Shown piece by piece: positions 8,239-15,507 of a DNA stretch of 17,309 bases. Source of the stretch: Albidovulum sp. (GTDB lineage: Bacteria > Pseudomonadota > Alphaproteobacteria > Rhodobacterales > Rhodobacteraceae). The stretch is from NCBI GenBank assembly GCA_030837825.1, contig JAUQYB010000019.1, positions 1 through 17,309 on the forward strand, in the 5' to 3' direction. A model generated the notes under the pieces. That model saw nothing but the letters and a program-made list of their open reading frames with translations. It was not told where the DNA came from and did no database searches. Position 1 is the stretch's first letter. Each line of letters starts with the position of its first letter. The position numbers and the translations under genes were made by a program.

Positions 8239-8261
8239 CAAGTTCCAATTCTACGAACTTG
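8239..8261. promoter_or_regulatory. Perfect inverted repeat CAAGTTC-N9-GAACTTG, candidate LysR operator
   Basis: Seven-base perfect arms (8239-8245 and 8255-8261) flank 9 bases inside the 61-base gap between the divergent LysR and ydiJ-like genes. The site contains a T-N11-A core (T8244 and A8256), the usual signature of LysR recognition sites. It abuts the chosen LysR start codon, so binding could also block LysR expression. The position and symmetry make an autoregulatory operator the best reading. Confidence 0.6.
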
Positions 8262-8299
8262 TGTTTCGTGCTTCAAGGACCCTGGAACAGGGGAACGTC

Positions 8300-11122
8300 A
8301 TGACGCAGCACAGCCCGATCCTGGATGCCCGCGCACTGACGTCGCAGGTGCGTGCAGTCGGCTTCGCGGGTGAAATCGAAACCGATCACGCGCTGCGCGC
8401 GGCGATGTCCACCGACAATTCGGTCTACACGATCACTCCCGACCTGATCGCCGCACCAAGGGACGCGGCCGATCTGGTGCGGCTCTTGCAGGTCATGGCC
8501 CTGCCGCGATGGTCAGGCGTTCCGCTGACCGCCCGGGGCGGCGGCACGGGCACCAACGGACAAAGCCTGAACCGCGGTGTCATCCTTGACCTGCGCCGTC
8601 ATATGCACCGCCTGCTTGCGGTCAATCGGGACGAGCGCTGGGCCGATGTCGAGCCGGGCATGGTGCTGGATGACCTGAATGACCGGCTGCGCCCCGAAGG
8701 CCTGTTCTTCGCGCCCGAAACCTCGACCTCAAACCGCTGCACCATCGGCGGCATGGTCTCGACCGACGCCTCGGGCAAGGGCTCGCGCGTCTACGGCAAG
8801 ACCAGCGACAACATCCTTGCGCTGGAAATCGCCACGCCGGCGGGACTGCTGGCCAGCGACGTCCCCGCGCCCGGCTGGGCTACCGCCATGCTCGCCAGCG
8901 CGGAAGCCGCCGCGCATTCGGGCCGGGAGGCATTCATCGCCAATACCCCCCGGCTGAACCGCCGCTTCACCGGCTATGATCTGGAGCGGGCCTGCCCGGC
9001 GGGGGGCGGGTTCGACTGGTGGCGCCTGTTTCTCGGGGCAGAGGGAACGCTTGGCCCCGTCACCCGCATCCGGGTGAAGCTGCGCCGGATCGAGGCCGAG
9101 AAGCGCCTGCTGGTGGTGGGCTTCGACAGCTTTCGCAACGCGCTCGCCTCGGCCGGACCGCTCTTGCAGGTGGAGCCGACCGCCGTCGAGGTCATGGATG
9201 AGACCGTGCAGGAAATCGCCGCCAAGGCGCGCCTTCTGGACAGGCTGCCGGCAGCGCTGCAATCGCCCGAGGGACGGCCGCTCGCCTATGCATTCATCGA
9301 ATTCAACGGCGACGATGCGGCAACGCTGGCCTCGCGCGTTTCGGCCTGTCGCGCCCTTCTGGCGGGGCTCGCCGGGGCCGAGGCCATCCACGAGGCCCGC
9401 GATCTGGCCGAGATCCGCCAGCTCTGGTCGATCCGGTCGGCGGCGGTCGGGCTTCTGGCCAAGGTCGAGGGCGCGGCCCGCCCCGTGGCCTTTGTCGAGG
9501 ACTGCGTCGTCCCGCCCGAGAACCTGCCCGCCTTCGTCGACGAGTTTCTCGCCCTGCTCAAGGCCAACGGCCTCGGCTTCGGCATCTACGGCCATGTCGA
9601 TGTCGGCTGCCTGCACATCCGCCCCGCGCTGGACATCGACGCATCGGCGGACCGCGAAAAGCTGGTCGCGGTGTCGGACGCGGTCTTTCATCTGACACGC
9701 AAACACGGCGGCATCTTCTGGGGCGAGCACGGCAAGGGCGTGCGCGGCGCCTATCTGCGCGAATGGATCGGAGATGATGCCTATCGGGCCTTGAAAGGCG
9801 TCAAGGCCGCCTTCGATCCGGCCGGGCGCTACAACCCGGGCAAGCTGGTCGGCCCGCAGGGCGACATCATGGGCATTGCCACAACCCCTTTTCGCGCGTT
9901 CAACGCACCCGCGGGGGATCCGCTGGCCAAGGCCTTCCGCTGCAACGGCAATGCCCAGTGCCTCAGCTATGCAGCGGCGACCCCGATGTGCCCCTCGTTC
10001 AAGGCGACGGCCGATCTGCGCCACAGTCCCAAGGGAAGGGCGGATGCACTGCGCGCCTGGCACCGCGCGCGCGCCACAGAAAGCGTGACGCCCGGGATGG
10101 AGGCCGACCTGTTCTCGGCGCTTGACGGCTGTCTGGGCTGCAAGGCCTGTGCCTCGTCCTGCCCGGTGCAGGTCGACGTGCCGACGATGCGGTCGGCCTT
10201 TCTTGCCGACTACTACCGTCGCCACCGCCGGCCCTTTGCGGATCGGCTGGTGCTGGCGGCGGAACGGCTCAGCCCGCTTGCCCTTGGCGCGGCGCCGCTT
10301 CTGGCACCTGTCTGGCCGATTGTCGCCCGGCTTGGCGAGGCGTTGACCGACACCATCGCCCTGCCCCGCCGCCTGTCGGGACGCCCATCGCGCGGCTTGC
10401 GACTGGCTCGGGGCAACCTGCCCCCGAATGCAGTCGGGCTGATCGATGACTGGTTCACCGCCCTCTTCGATGCCGATCTTCGCGGCGATGCGGTCGCCGG
10501 TTTTGCCGCGCTCGGCTACGCCCCGCGCATCCTGCGGCTCAGGCCTTCGGGCAAGGCGGCGCTGAACCTCGGCGACCTGCGCGGCTTCGGGGTGATGGCG
10601 CGGGCCCTGATCGAGGACCTTCGGGCCGTGGCAGACAAGGGCATTCCTCTGGTCGGCCTTGACCCGGCATTGGTGATGGTTCTTCGGCAGGACTACCCCA
10701 GGCAGGGCCTGCACCCCCCGCGGGTGCTGCTGCCACAGGAATTCCTTGTCGAGGAGATCGAGAAGGGCAGAGTCCTGCCGAAGGCCCGTCGGGCAGGCGC
10801 TGCCCGTCTCCTGTCGCACTGCACCGAGACAACCGGCCTTCCCGGCGCGGCGCAGATGTGGGCCGAGGTCTTTGCCGCCATCGGTCTGCACCTTGACACG
10901 CCGAGCAGCGGATGCTGCGGGATGGCCGGCCTGTTCGGGCACCAGAAGCGCCATCAGGAGGTTTCCCGGAAGCTCTTCGACCTGTCATGGCGCGACCCTG
11001 TGCAAGGCGCCCTGCCCATTGCCGCAACCGGGTTTTCCTGCCGCTGTCAGACCGAGCGTCTTGGCGGAAGGCCGGCACGCCACCCGCTGGCGATCCTTGC
11101 AGAGGCGCTCAGGGACCGCTGA
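8300..11122 (+). CDS. ydiJ: FAD-binding and 4Fe-4S-binding dehydrogenase, YdiJ family (probable D-2-hydroxyglutarate dehydrogenase)
   Basis: The 940-residue fusion joins a GlcD-like flavin half to a GlcF-like iron-sulfur half. In order: a PCMH FAD domain with TARGGGTGTNGQSL (77-90) and FAPETSTSNRCTIGGMVSTDA (from 137); an FAD-oxidase C domain with YGHVDVGCLHIRP (430-442) and GEHGKGVRG (475-483); cysteines 548, 554 and 564 in a YdiJ-like segment ending HSPKGRA; a 4Fe-4S motif CLGCKACASSCPVQ (611-624); and a C-terminal part with HCTETTG (840-846) and SGCCGMAGLFGH (870-881). E. coli YdiJ, a slightly longer relative, oxidises D-2-hydroxyglutarate to 2-oxoglutarate, passing electrons to the membrane chain. 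Related enzymes use lactate or glycolate, so the substrate is inferred. AGGGGA 7 bases before the ATG at 8300 sets the start. It is divergent from a LysR gene. Confidence 0.92.
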   Translation: MTQHSPILDARALTSQVRAVGFAGEIETDHALRAAMSTDNSVYTITPDLIAAPRDAADLVRLLQVMALPRWSGVPLTARGGGTGTNGQSLNRGVILDLRRHMHRLLAVNRDERWADVEPGMVLDDLNDRLRPEGLFFAPETSTSNRCTIGGMVSTDASGKGSRVYGKTSDNILALEIATPAGLLASDVPAPGWATAMLASAEAAAHSGREAFIANTPRLNRRFTGYDLERACPAGGGFDWWRLFLGAEGTLGPVTRIRVKLRRIEAEKRLLVVGFDSFRNALASAGPLLQVEPTAVEVMDETVQEIAAKARLLDRLPAALQSPEGRPLAYAFIEFNGDDAATLASRVSACRALLAGLAGAEAIHEARDLAEIRQLWSIRSAAVGLLAKVEGAARPVAFVEDCVVPPENLPAFVDEFLALLKANGLGFGIYGHVDVGCLHIRPALDIDASADREKLVAVSDAVFHLTRKHGGIFWGEHGKGVRGAYLREWIGDDAYRALKGVKAAFDPAGRYNPGKLVGPQGDIMGIATTPFRAFNAPAGDPLAKAFRCNGNAQCLSYAAATPMCPSFKATADLRHSPKGRADALRAWHRARATESVTPGMEADLFSALDGCLGCKACASSCPVQVDVPTMRSAFLADYYRRHRRPFADRLVLAAERLSPLALGAAPLLAPVWPIVARLGEALTDTIALPRRLSGRPSRGLRLARGNLPPNAVGLIDDWFTALFDADLRGDAVAGFAALGYAPRILRLRPSGKAALNLGDLRGFGVMARALIEDLRAVADKGIPLVGLDPALVMVLRQDYPRQGLHPPRVLLPQEFLVEEIEKGRVLPKARRAGAARLLSHCTETTGLPGAAQMWAEVFAAIGLHLDTPSSGCCGMAGLFGHQKRHQEVSRKLFDLSWRDPVQGALPIAATGFSCRCQTERLGGRPARHPLAILAEALRDR

Positions 11123-11192
11123 CCGGGCGATCCCTTCCATGCGGGTCGGATGGCGCGGCGGTATCGCCCTGACGATGGGTGCGGCGTCGCGC

Positions 11193-11753
11193 TCAACTGT
11201 TCTGAACGATCAGGATTGCCCGCGCGGCCCCATCGACGGCCTCGATGCTGTGCGGCCGGTCGGCGAAATAGCGGGCGGTGTCACCGGCACGCAGGGTCTG
11301 CGACTCCGCGCCGGATGTGACCCGCAACGAGCCCTCCAGAACCGTCAGATGTTCCCGGCAACCGGGGCTGTGCGGCTCGCTGACCAGCTTCGCGGTCTCG
11401 CTGAAGCCCAGGTCATAGACCTCGTGCTCACCAACGGCCTCGGCCGGGGAAAGGATGCGGATGGTCACGCCTTGGCCTCGCCCGCCGATCACCGGGGCGG
11501 CTTCGGCCCGGACGATCTCGATCCGCGGCTCGGCGCGCCGTTCGATAAGCCCCGCGAAATCGACCTGCAATGCCTGCGTCAGATTCCAGAGAGTGGCCAC
11601 GGTGGGACTGGATTCCCCGCGTTCGATCTGGCTCACCATCGAGCGGCTGACGCCGGACAGCCTTGCAACCGCGTCGAGGCTCAGCCCCTTGGCCTTCCGC
11701 GCCTCCTTCAGGGAGGCGGCCAGCCGATCGTGGATATCGGAACGGTTGTTCAT
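11193..11753 (-). CDS. XRE-family regulator with C-terminal cupin sensor domain
   Basis: The 186-residue protein has an XRE helix-turn-helix at about residues 11-66 (LKEARKAKGLSLDAVARLSG, SRSMVSQIERGESSPTVATL) and a cupin_2 fold at about 115-180 (PHSPGCREHLTVLEGSLRV, LRAGDTARYFADRPHSIE). This family senses small ligands such as amino acids, polyamines or sulfur compounds through the cupin and usually represses adjacent genes. The ATG at 11753 has only a weak GGATGG ribosome site, but earlier starts would push into the region before the downstream end of the VOC gene and lack homology. It is convergent with the ydiJ-like gene (70-base gap) and lies on the same strand as the VOC gene, 196 bases downstream. 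That 196-base gap (11754-11949) holds nothing else I can identify. Confidence 0.9.
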   Translation of the reverse strand: MNNRSDIHDRLAASLKEARKAKGLSLDAVARLSGVSRSMVSQIERGESSPTVATLWNLTQALQVDFAGLIERRAEPRIEIVRAEAAPVIGGRGQGVTIRILSPAEAVGEHEVYDLGFSETAKLVSEPHSPGCREHLTVLEGSLRVTSGAESQTLRAGDTARYFADRPHSIEAVDGAARAILIVQNS

Positions 11754-11949
11754 GAAGCCATCCGCAAGGTCCGGCGGAAACCATCCACCGCCCGGGTCGG
11801 GGATACGATCACGTGCCGCGCGCAATCCATGACACTCTCCCGGGGCAAGGCAAGACAAATCGGCATGGCCCGCATCCGCGGCGCAGGGGCGGTCTTTCCG
11901 CTCCACGCGCCGCACGCTGCCATGCCCTTGCCGCGCCGGCGGGTTCCGG

Positions 11950-12546
11950 TCAGCCTTGCGGCGTGCCGTAGGGGTCCTTCGCCCCTCGGTCGTGCGACAG
12001 CGACCCTTGCCGCCGAGCGATGAGCCGCTCGATGGCGTCGGCAAGGTGGTTTTCGCCGATGGCATGGTCGCCCCGCGCCACCCGGATCAGGTGCGCCTCG
12101 TGCAGCACGTCGGCATGGGAATGGCCGGAGGGCGGCTCGAACCGGTAGGCGGCGAGTTCGATCAGAAGACCGAGGGGGTCGCGGAAATAGATCGAGTCCA
12201 TGAAGCCGCGGTCCTTCACCCCGGAATGGGTGATGCCGCGCTCGTCGAGGCGTTCCACCGCTTGCGCGAAGACGGCATGCGATACCGCGAAGGCGAGGTG
12301 ATGCACCTCGCCCGGTGCAGGGCGCGTCGGGCGGTTCGAACCCGCGCGGCCCTCATCGGTGAAGACGGTGATCAGCCTTCCGTCGCCGGGGTCGAAGTAG
12401 AGGTGTCCCTCGCCGGGATTGTCGAGATTCGGCTGATCGAACACGAACGGCATCCCGAGCGTGCCTTCCCAGAAGTCGATCGACGTCTGCCGGCCCGCTC
12501 CAAGCAGCGTGATGTGATGGACGCCCTGAACCTGAAGCTTGCGCAT
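11950..12546 (-). CDS. VOC-fold (glyoxalase/ring-cleaving dioxygenase-like) protein
   Basis: The 198-residue product has two beta-alpha-beta-beta-beta modules typical of the vicinal oxygen chelate superfamily: VQGVHHITL with His10/His11, HLYFDPGDG (48-56), EVHHLAFAV with His82/His83, and LLIELAAYRF with Glu130. The His/His/Glu set fits a metal site, and the spacing resembles ring-cleaving dioxygenases of the glyoxalase family. A C-terminal tail of about 60 residues rich in His, Asp and Arg extends beyond the fold. Two ATG codons are adjacent (12549, 12546); GGAGG favours the second. The leader contains a perfect 10-base inverted repeat. The XRE-cupin regulator follows on the same strand and may control it. 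Substrate unknown. Confidence 0.88.
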   Translation of the reverse strand: MRKLQVQGVHHITLLGAGRQTSIDFWEGTLGMPFVFDQPNLDNPGEGHLYFDPGDGRLITVFTDEGRAGSNRPTRPAPGEVHHLAFAVSHAVFAQAVERLDERGITHSGVKDRGFMDSIYFRDPLGLLIELAAYRFEPPSGHSHADVLHEAHLIRVARGDHAIGENHLADAIERLIARRQGSLSHDRGAKDPYGTPQG

Positions 12547-12559
12547 CATCCCCTCCCTG

Positions 12560-12587
12560 CCGGTTCTGCCGAGGATAGCAGAACCGG
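12560..12587. promoter_or_regulatory. Perfect 10-base inverted repeat CCGGTTCTGC-N8-GCAGAACCGG upstream of the VOC gene
   Basis: The arms are 12560-12569 and 12578-12587, with 8 bases between. The repeat ends 13 bases before the VOC start codon and next to its GGGAGGGG ribosome site. In DNA it would make a strong dimer operator, with the XRE-cupin protein encoded downstream as one candidate binder. In RNA it would form a stable stem directly before the ribosome site. The spacer reads TATCCT on the minus strand, possibly a -10 box. Symmetry is exact, so the site is real; its role is inferred. Confidence 0.65.
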
Positions 12588-12656
12588 GGGCGTCTGCCTC
12601 TGCCTCGCGGTTGCAAGGCGTTGGTACGGTGACCGCAGTCGACCAGGATGCGCTGG

Positions 12657-12729
12657 CGGCCCCGACAGGATTCGAACCTGTGACCTACCGCTTAGGAGGC
12701 GGTCGCTCTATCCCCTGAGCTACGGGGCC
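12657..12729 (-). tRNA. tRNA-Arg (anticodon CCT)
   Basis: Read on the minus strand, a complete 73-base cloverleaf is visible. The acceptor arms GGCCCCG and CGGGGCC pair perfectly and are followed by discriminator G. The D arm is GCTC/GAGC, the anticodon arm ACCGC/GCGGT encloses the loop CTCCTAA with anticodon CCT, and the T arm ACAGG-TTCGAAT-CCTGT is perfect. CCA is not encoded. It decodes AGG arginine codons, which are rare in such GC-rich genomes. No integrase or second copy of its 3' end is seen nearby. Confidence 0.97.
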
Positions 12730-12795
12730 GTTGCGGCATCGTCTGCCGGCGCAGGGTCTGGATAGAGGCGCGCCCCCGGTTTGGCAAGCGCGCGG

Positions 12796-13452
12796 TCACT
12801 CCGGCGGATCAGACGGCGCCTCGGCCATGAGACGGACGACCTCGTCGTCGGAGGTCTGATCGAAACGGTCGTAGAACGCGCCGACCGCGCCGAACCATGC
12901 CGGAACGACCGGGCAGATCACCTCGTCCACCTCGTCGCGCAAGACCGCGAGCGAATCGGCGGCGGCGACCGGCACGGCAAGGACGATGCGCCCGGGGTTC
13001 TGCCGCCGCAGGGCCCGCAGGGCTGCGCGCATCGTCGCGCCGGTCGCGATCCCGTCATCGACGACGATGGCGCTGCGCCCGGCCAGATCGACGGGCTCGC
13101 GCCCCTTGAGGTAGAGGACGCGGCGCTTCGCAATGGTTTCGAGCTCCGGTTTCGACAGACGTTCGATATCCTCGTGCGTCAGGCCGGCATGGCGGGCGAC
13201 GTCCTCGTTGACGACGATCTCGGGCCGGTCGCCGTCGACAACGGCTCCGGCCGCGACTTCGGACTGCCCCGGAACGCCGATCTTGCGCACCATGACGAGG
13301 TCCAGCGGCGCGCCGATCCTCCGGGCGACTTCGGCGGCAACCGGCACACCGCCACGCGGCAGGGCGAGAATGACCGGGCGATCATAGTTGCGTGCGGCAA
13401 CGAGGGTGCCAAGCACCTGCCCCGCCTCGATCCGATCCCGAAACCGGTCCAT
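12796..13452 (-). CDS. Stand-alone phosphoribosyltransferase-domain protein
   Basis: The 218-residue product contains a type I phosphoribosyltransferase fold: LALPRGGVPVAAEVA (29-43), LVMVRKIGVPG (52-62) and the PRPP-binding loop IVVDDGIATGATM (129-141). It belongs to the poorly characterised group found beside stress or dormancy genes rather than to a named purine or pyrimidine salvage enzyme, so I give no reaction. The ATG at 13452 follows a strong GGAGGAGG ribosome site; a longer open frame upstream lacks homology. An FNR-like box lies about 60 bases upstream, suggesting induction under low oxygen. It is divergent from the LacI-family gene across 248 bases. Confidence 0.88.
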   Translation of the reverse strand: MDRFRDRIEAGQVLGTLVAARNYDRPVILALPRGGVPVAAEVARRIGAPLDLVMVRKIGVPGQSEVAAGAVVDGDRPEIVVNEDVARHAGLTHEDIERLSKPELETIAKRRVLYLKGREPVDLAGRSAIVVDDGIATGATMRAALRALRRQNPGRIVLAVPVAAADSLAVLRDEVDEVICPVVPAWFGAVGAFYDRFDQTSDDEVVRLMAEAPSDPPE

Positions 13453-13506
13453 TGCCTCCTCCGCTTTTCTTATCCGGAAGTGTGCGCACCGATCAGAGGC
13501 CGAGCC

Positions 13507-13520
13507 TTGATCGCGGTCAA
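13507..13520. promoter_or_regulatory. FNR/FnrL-like box TTGAT-CGCG-GTCAA
   Basis: The 14-base site matches the FNR consensus TTGAT-N4-ATCAA at nine of ten fixed positions. Its centre is about 61 bases upstream of the phosphoribosyltransferase ATG on the minus strand, with a GATAAG element (13474-13469) between them. The distance to that element is a little larger than the classic -41.5 activator position, so the exact promoter geometry is unclear. It could also affect the divergent LacI-family gene, though that start is 180 bases away. Confidence 0.55.
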
Positions 13521-13608
13521 TCCCTGGGCCGAAGATAGGCGTCACGGCGCTTTGGCTCTGCGCCATCGCCGACGGAGGCATGGGCGGGCGCGCTGGCCTT
13601 CGGCGCCG

Positions 13609-13618
13609 TTATCGCTAA
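13609..13618. promoter_or_regulatory. Candidate LacI-family operator TTATCGCTAA (distal)
   Basis: The decamer is a near-palindrome with the central CG and flanking TTA/TAA typical of LacI-family operators. A related copy, TTGGCGCTAA, lies 46 bases downstream, nearer the start of the LacI-family gene. The pair shares the half-site CGCTAA in the same orientation. Autoregulation of the gene at 13701 is the simplest reading. Confidence 0.35.
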
Positions 13619-13635
13619 ACGCGAACCCGCATCCG

Positions 13636-13649
13636 GGCTTGGACAAGCC
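13636..13649. repeat. Compact palindrome GGCTTG-GA-CAAGCC between the two candidate LacI operators
   Basis: Perfect 6-base arms surround two bases, and further G/C pairing extends it imperfectly. There is no T-tract, so it is not an intrinsic terminator. It lies in the 248-base divergent region 13453-13700, midway between the two operator-like decamers, and may be another protein site. Confidence 0.4.
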
Positions 13650-13654
13650 GGGGT

Positions 13655-13664
13655 TTGGCGCTAA
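13655..13664. promoter_or_regulatory. Candidate LacI-family operator TTGGCGCTAA (proximal)
   Basis: This is the second operator-like decamer, ending 36 bases before the LacI-family ATG. It is palindromic at four of five base pairs around the central CG and shares CGCTAA with the copy at 13609-13618. Its position near the start suits steric repression. It is by-eye evidence only. Confidence 0.38.
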
Positions 13665-13700
13665 TCGTAAGAAAATTGCGCCGCGGGAGGGATTTCGGGC

Positions 13701-14729
13701 ATGAACGGGCAGATCGGATCGCGCCGGACACTCACGCTCCGGGATGTCTCGGAAGCCTCGGGGGTTTCTGAGATGACGGTGAGCCGGGTCCTGCGCAACC
13801 GGGGCGACGTGTCGGACTCGACCCGCGAGCGGGTGCTGGAGGCGGCCCGCGCGCTCGGCTACGTGCCCAACAAGATCGCCGGCGCGCTTGCCTCGCAGCG
13901 CGTGAACCTCGTGGCGGTGATCGTGCCGTCGTTGTCCAATCTGGTCTTTCCAGAAGTGCTGAGCGGCATTTCCGAGGAGCTGGAGGACAGCGGCCTCCAG
14001 CCGGTCTTCGGGGTGACCAACTATTCGGCCGAGCGCGAGGAGGCGGTGCTTTACGAGATGCTGTCGTGGCGGCCCTCCGGCGTCATCATCGCCGGGCTCG
14101 AACACAGCGACGCGTCACGCGCGATGCTTCAGAACGCCGGGATCCCGATCGTCGAGATCATGGATGTCGACGGTGAGGCGATCGATTCCGTCGTCGGCAT
14201 CTCGCACCGTCGGGCAGGGCTGGAAATGGCCCGGGCGATCGTCAAGGCGGGCTACCGGCGGATCGGGTTTCTCGGCACCAAGATGCCGCACGACCACCGG
14301 GCGCGGAAGCGGATGGAGGGCTTCGAGGCGGGGCTCGCGGAGGCCGGGCTGGAGCTTGCGGACCGTGAATTCTACTCGGGTGGCTCGGCGCTTCTGAAGG
14401 GGCGCGAGATGACCGATGCGATCCTGTCACGCACACCGGACCTCGATTTCCTCTATTATTCGAACGACATGATCGGTGCGGGCGGGCTTCTCTACTGCCT
14501 GGAGAAGGGACTCGACGTGCCCGGGAAGGTTGGCCTTGCCGGATTCAACGGGGTTGATCTGCTCGAAGGTTTGCCGCGCCGGCTGGCCACGATGGATGCC
14601 TGTCGGCGCGAGATCGGGCGGCGGGCGGCGTCGATCATCGGCGGGCATAGCGACACCGGACTGATCGGCGGCGAGCGGGTGGAGCTGACGCCGGTCCTGC
14701 AGCCGGGCGACACGATCCGCCCTGCGTGA
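13701..14729 (+). CDS. LacI-family transcriptional regulator (gluconate-repressor GntR-like)
   Basis: The 342-residue protein has the LacI helix-turn-helix at about 11-65 (LTLRDVSEASGVSEMTVSRV, GYVPNKIAGALASQR) and a periplasmic-binding-protein-like effector domain from about 70 (VAVIVPSLSNLVFPEVLSGI) through DFLYYSNDMIGAGGL and VGLAGFNGVDLL. The effector domain resembles the gluconate-operon repressor branch, so a sugar acid is a reasonable ligand. No sugar-acid transport or kinase gene is adjacent; the target may be elsewhere, possibly including the sugar-acid genes at 3339-6336. A GGAGG ribosome site precedes the ATG. It is convergent with cobF, the stops being 9 bases apart. Confidence 0.92.
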   Translation: MNGQIGSRRTLTLRDVSEASGVSEMTVSRVLRNRGDVSDSTRERVLEAARALGYVPNKIAGALASQRVNLVAVIVPSLSNLVFPEVLSGISEELEDSGLQPVFGVTNYSAEREEAVLYEMLSWRPSGVIIAGLEHSDASRAMLQNAGIPIVEIMDVDGEAIDSVVGISHRRAGLEMARAIVKAGYRRIGFLGTKMPHDHRARKRMEGFEAGLAEAGLELADREFYSGGSALLKGREMTDAILSRTPDLDFLYYSNDMIGAGGLLYCLEKGLDVPGKVGLAGFNGVDLLEGLPRRLATMDACRREIGRRAASIIGGHSDTGLIGGERVELTPVLQPGDTIRPA

Positions 14730-14738
14730 GCCTGCGCG

Positions 14739-15491
14739 TCAGCCGCGGCACAGGATGTAGATGTCCATGATCCAGCCGTGGCGTTCGCGCGCCGCGGCGC
14801 GGGTGGCGACGATCCGGCCGGCGGTTTCGGACAGCGGGCCGGAGAGGATCAGTTCGTCCGCCATGCCGAGATAGGCGCCCCACCAGATCGTGACGCCTTC
14901 GGGCGCGACGCTTTCGAACGAACACTCGCCGTCAAGCATGACCGCCACCGTCCGGACCCCGGCGGGCCAGCCGTGGTCACGCAACTGGCGGCCGGTTGTG
15001 ACGATGAAGGGCTCGCCCAGTTCGTTCAGCGGAATCGCATGGGCCGCCGTCAGTGCCTGCAGCGAGGTGATGCCCGGCACGACACGGACGGCAAGCGGCA
15101 GGGTCCGGCCGACGCGGCCGGCGATGCGCAGGGTGCTGTCATAGAGCGAAGGGTCGCCCCAGACGAGAAGCGCGACGCGCCCGTCATGACCGATTTCGCC
15201 AAGAATCGTCTCTTTCCACACCCCCGCGATCGCATCGTGCCAGTCGTCGACACCCTTCCGATACGACGGATTGGCGGCATCGCGGACCGGCAGATCGAAC
15301 TCGGCTACCCGCGTGGCCGGGTTGGTCAGCATGGTGTCGCAGATCTGCCGGCGCAGCCCGGCCAGATCGGCCTTGGTTTCGCCCTTGCGGGGGATCAGCA
15401 CCAGATCGGCCGCGTTCAGCGCCTTGATCGCCTGAAGCGTCAGATGGTCAGGATTGCCGGTGCCGATGCCGATGAGGTGAAGCTCGATCAT
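14739..15491 (-). CDS. cobF: Precorrin-6A synthase (deacetylating)
   Basis: The 250-residue protein is a corrin-ring methyltransferase of the CobF type. It opens with LIGIGTGNPDHLTLQAIKAL (from residue 6), has VALLVWGDPSLYDSTLRI with the GDPS motif, VVPGITSLQALTA, and ends with the CobF-like HGWIMDIYILCRG. CobF uses S-adenosylmethionine to methylate precorrin-5 at C1 with loss of the acetyl group, a step of the oxygen-dependent cobalamin pathway. I chose the ATG at 15491, with GAAGAAG upstream; an in-frame TTG at 15509 is less likely. It lies 67 bases after cbiM, separated by a terminator-like hairpin, so it may be expressed partly on its own. No other cob biosynthesis gene is in the window. 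Confidence 0.93.
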   Translation of the reverse strand: MIELHLIGIGTGNPDHLTLQAIKALNAADLVLIPRKGETKADLAGLRRQICDTMLTNPATRVAEFDLPVRDAANPSYRKGVDDWHDAIAGVWKETILGEIGHDGRVALLVWGDPSLYDSTLRIAGRVGRTLPLAVRVVPGITSLQALTAAHAIPLNELGEPFIVTTGRQLRDHGWPAGVRTVAVMLDGECSFESVAPEGVTIWWGAYLGMADELILSGPLSETAGRIVATRAAARERHGWIMDIYILCRG

Positions 15492-15507
15492 GGGGCGCTT
15501 CTTCAAC

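Noticed and set aside
8729..10954. A 741-codon minus-strand frame inside the ydiJ-like gene
   Set aside because: It is fully covered by the well-supported dehydrogenase on the other strand and has no recognisable motif.
11123..11192. A terminator between the convergent ydiJ-like and XRE-cupin genes
   Set aside because: Only a 4-base stem (GGCG-GTAT-CGCC at 11157-11168) is present and no T-tract follows on either strand.
12657..12729. tRNA-Arg as an integration site for a mobile element
   Set aside because: No integrase, no second copy of the tRNA 3' end and no change in gene style is visible on either side.
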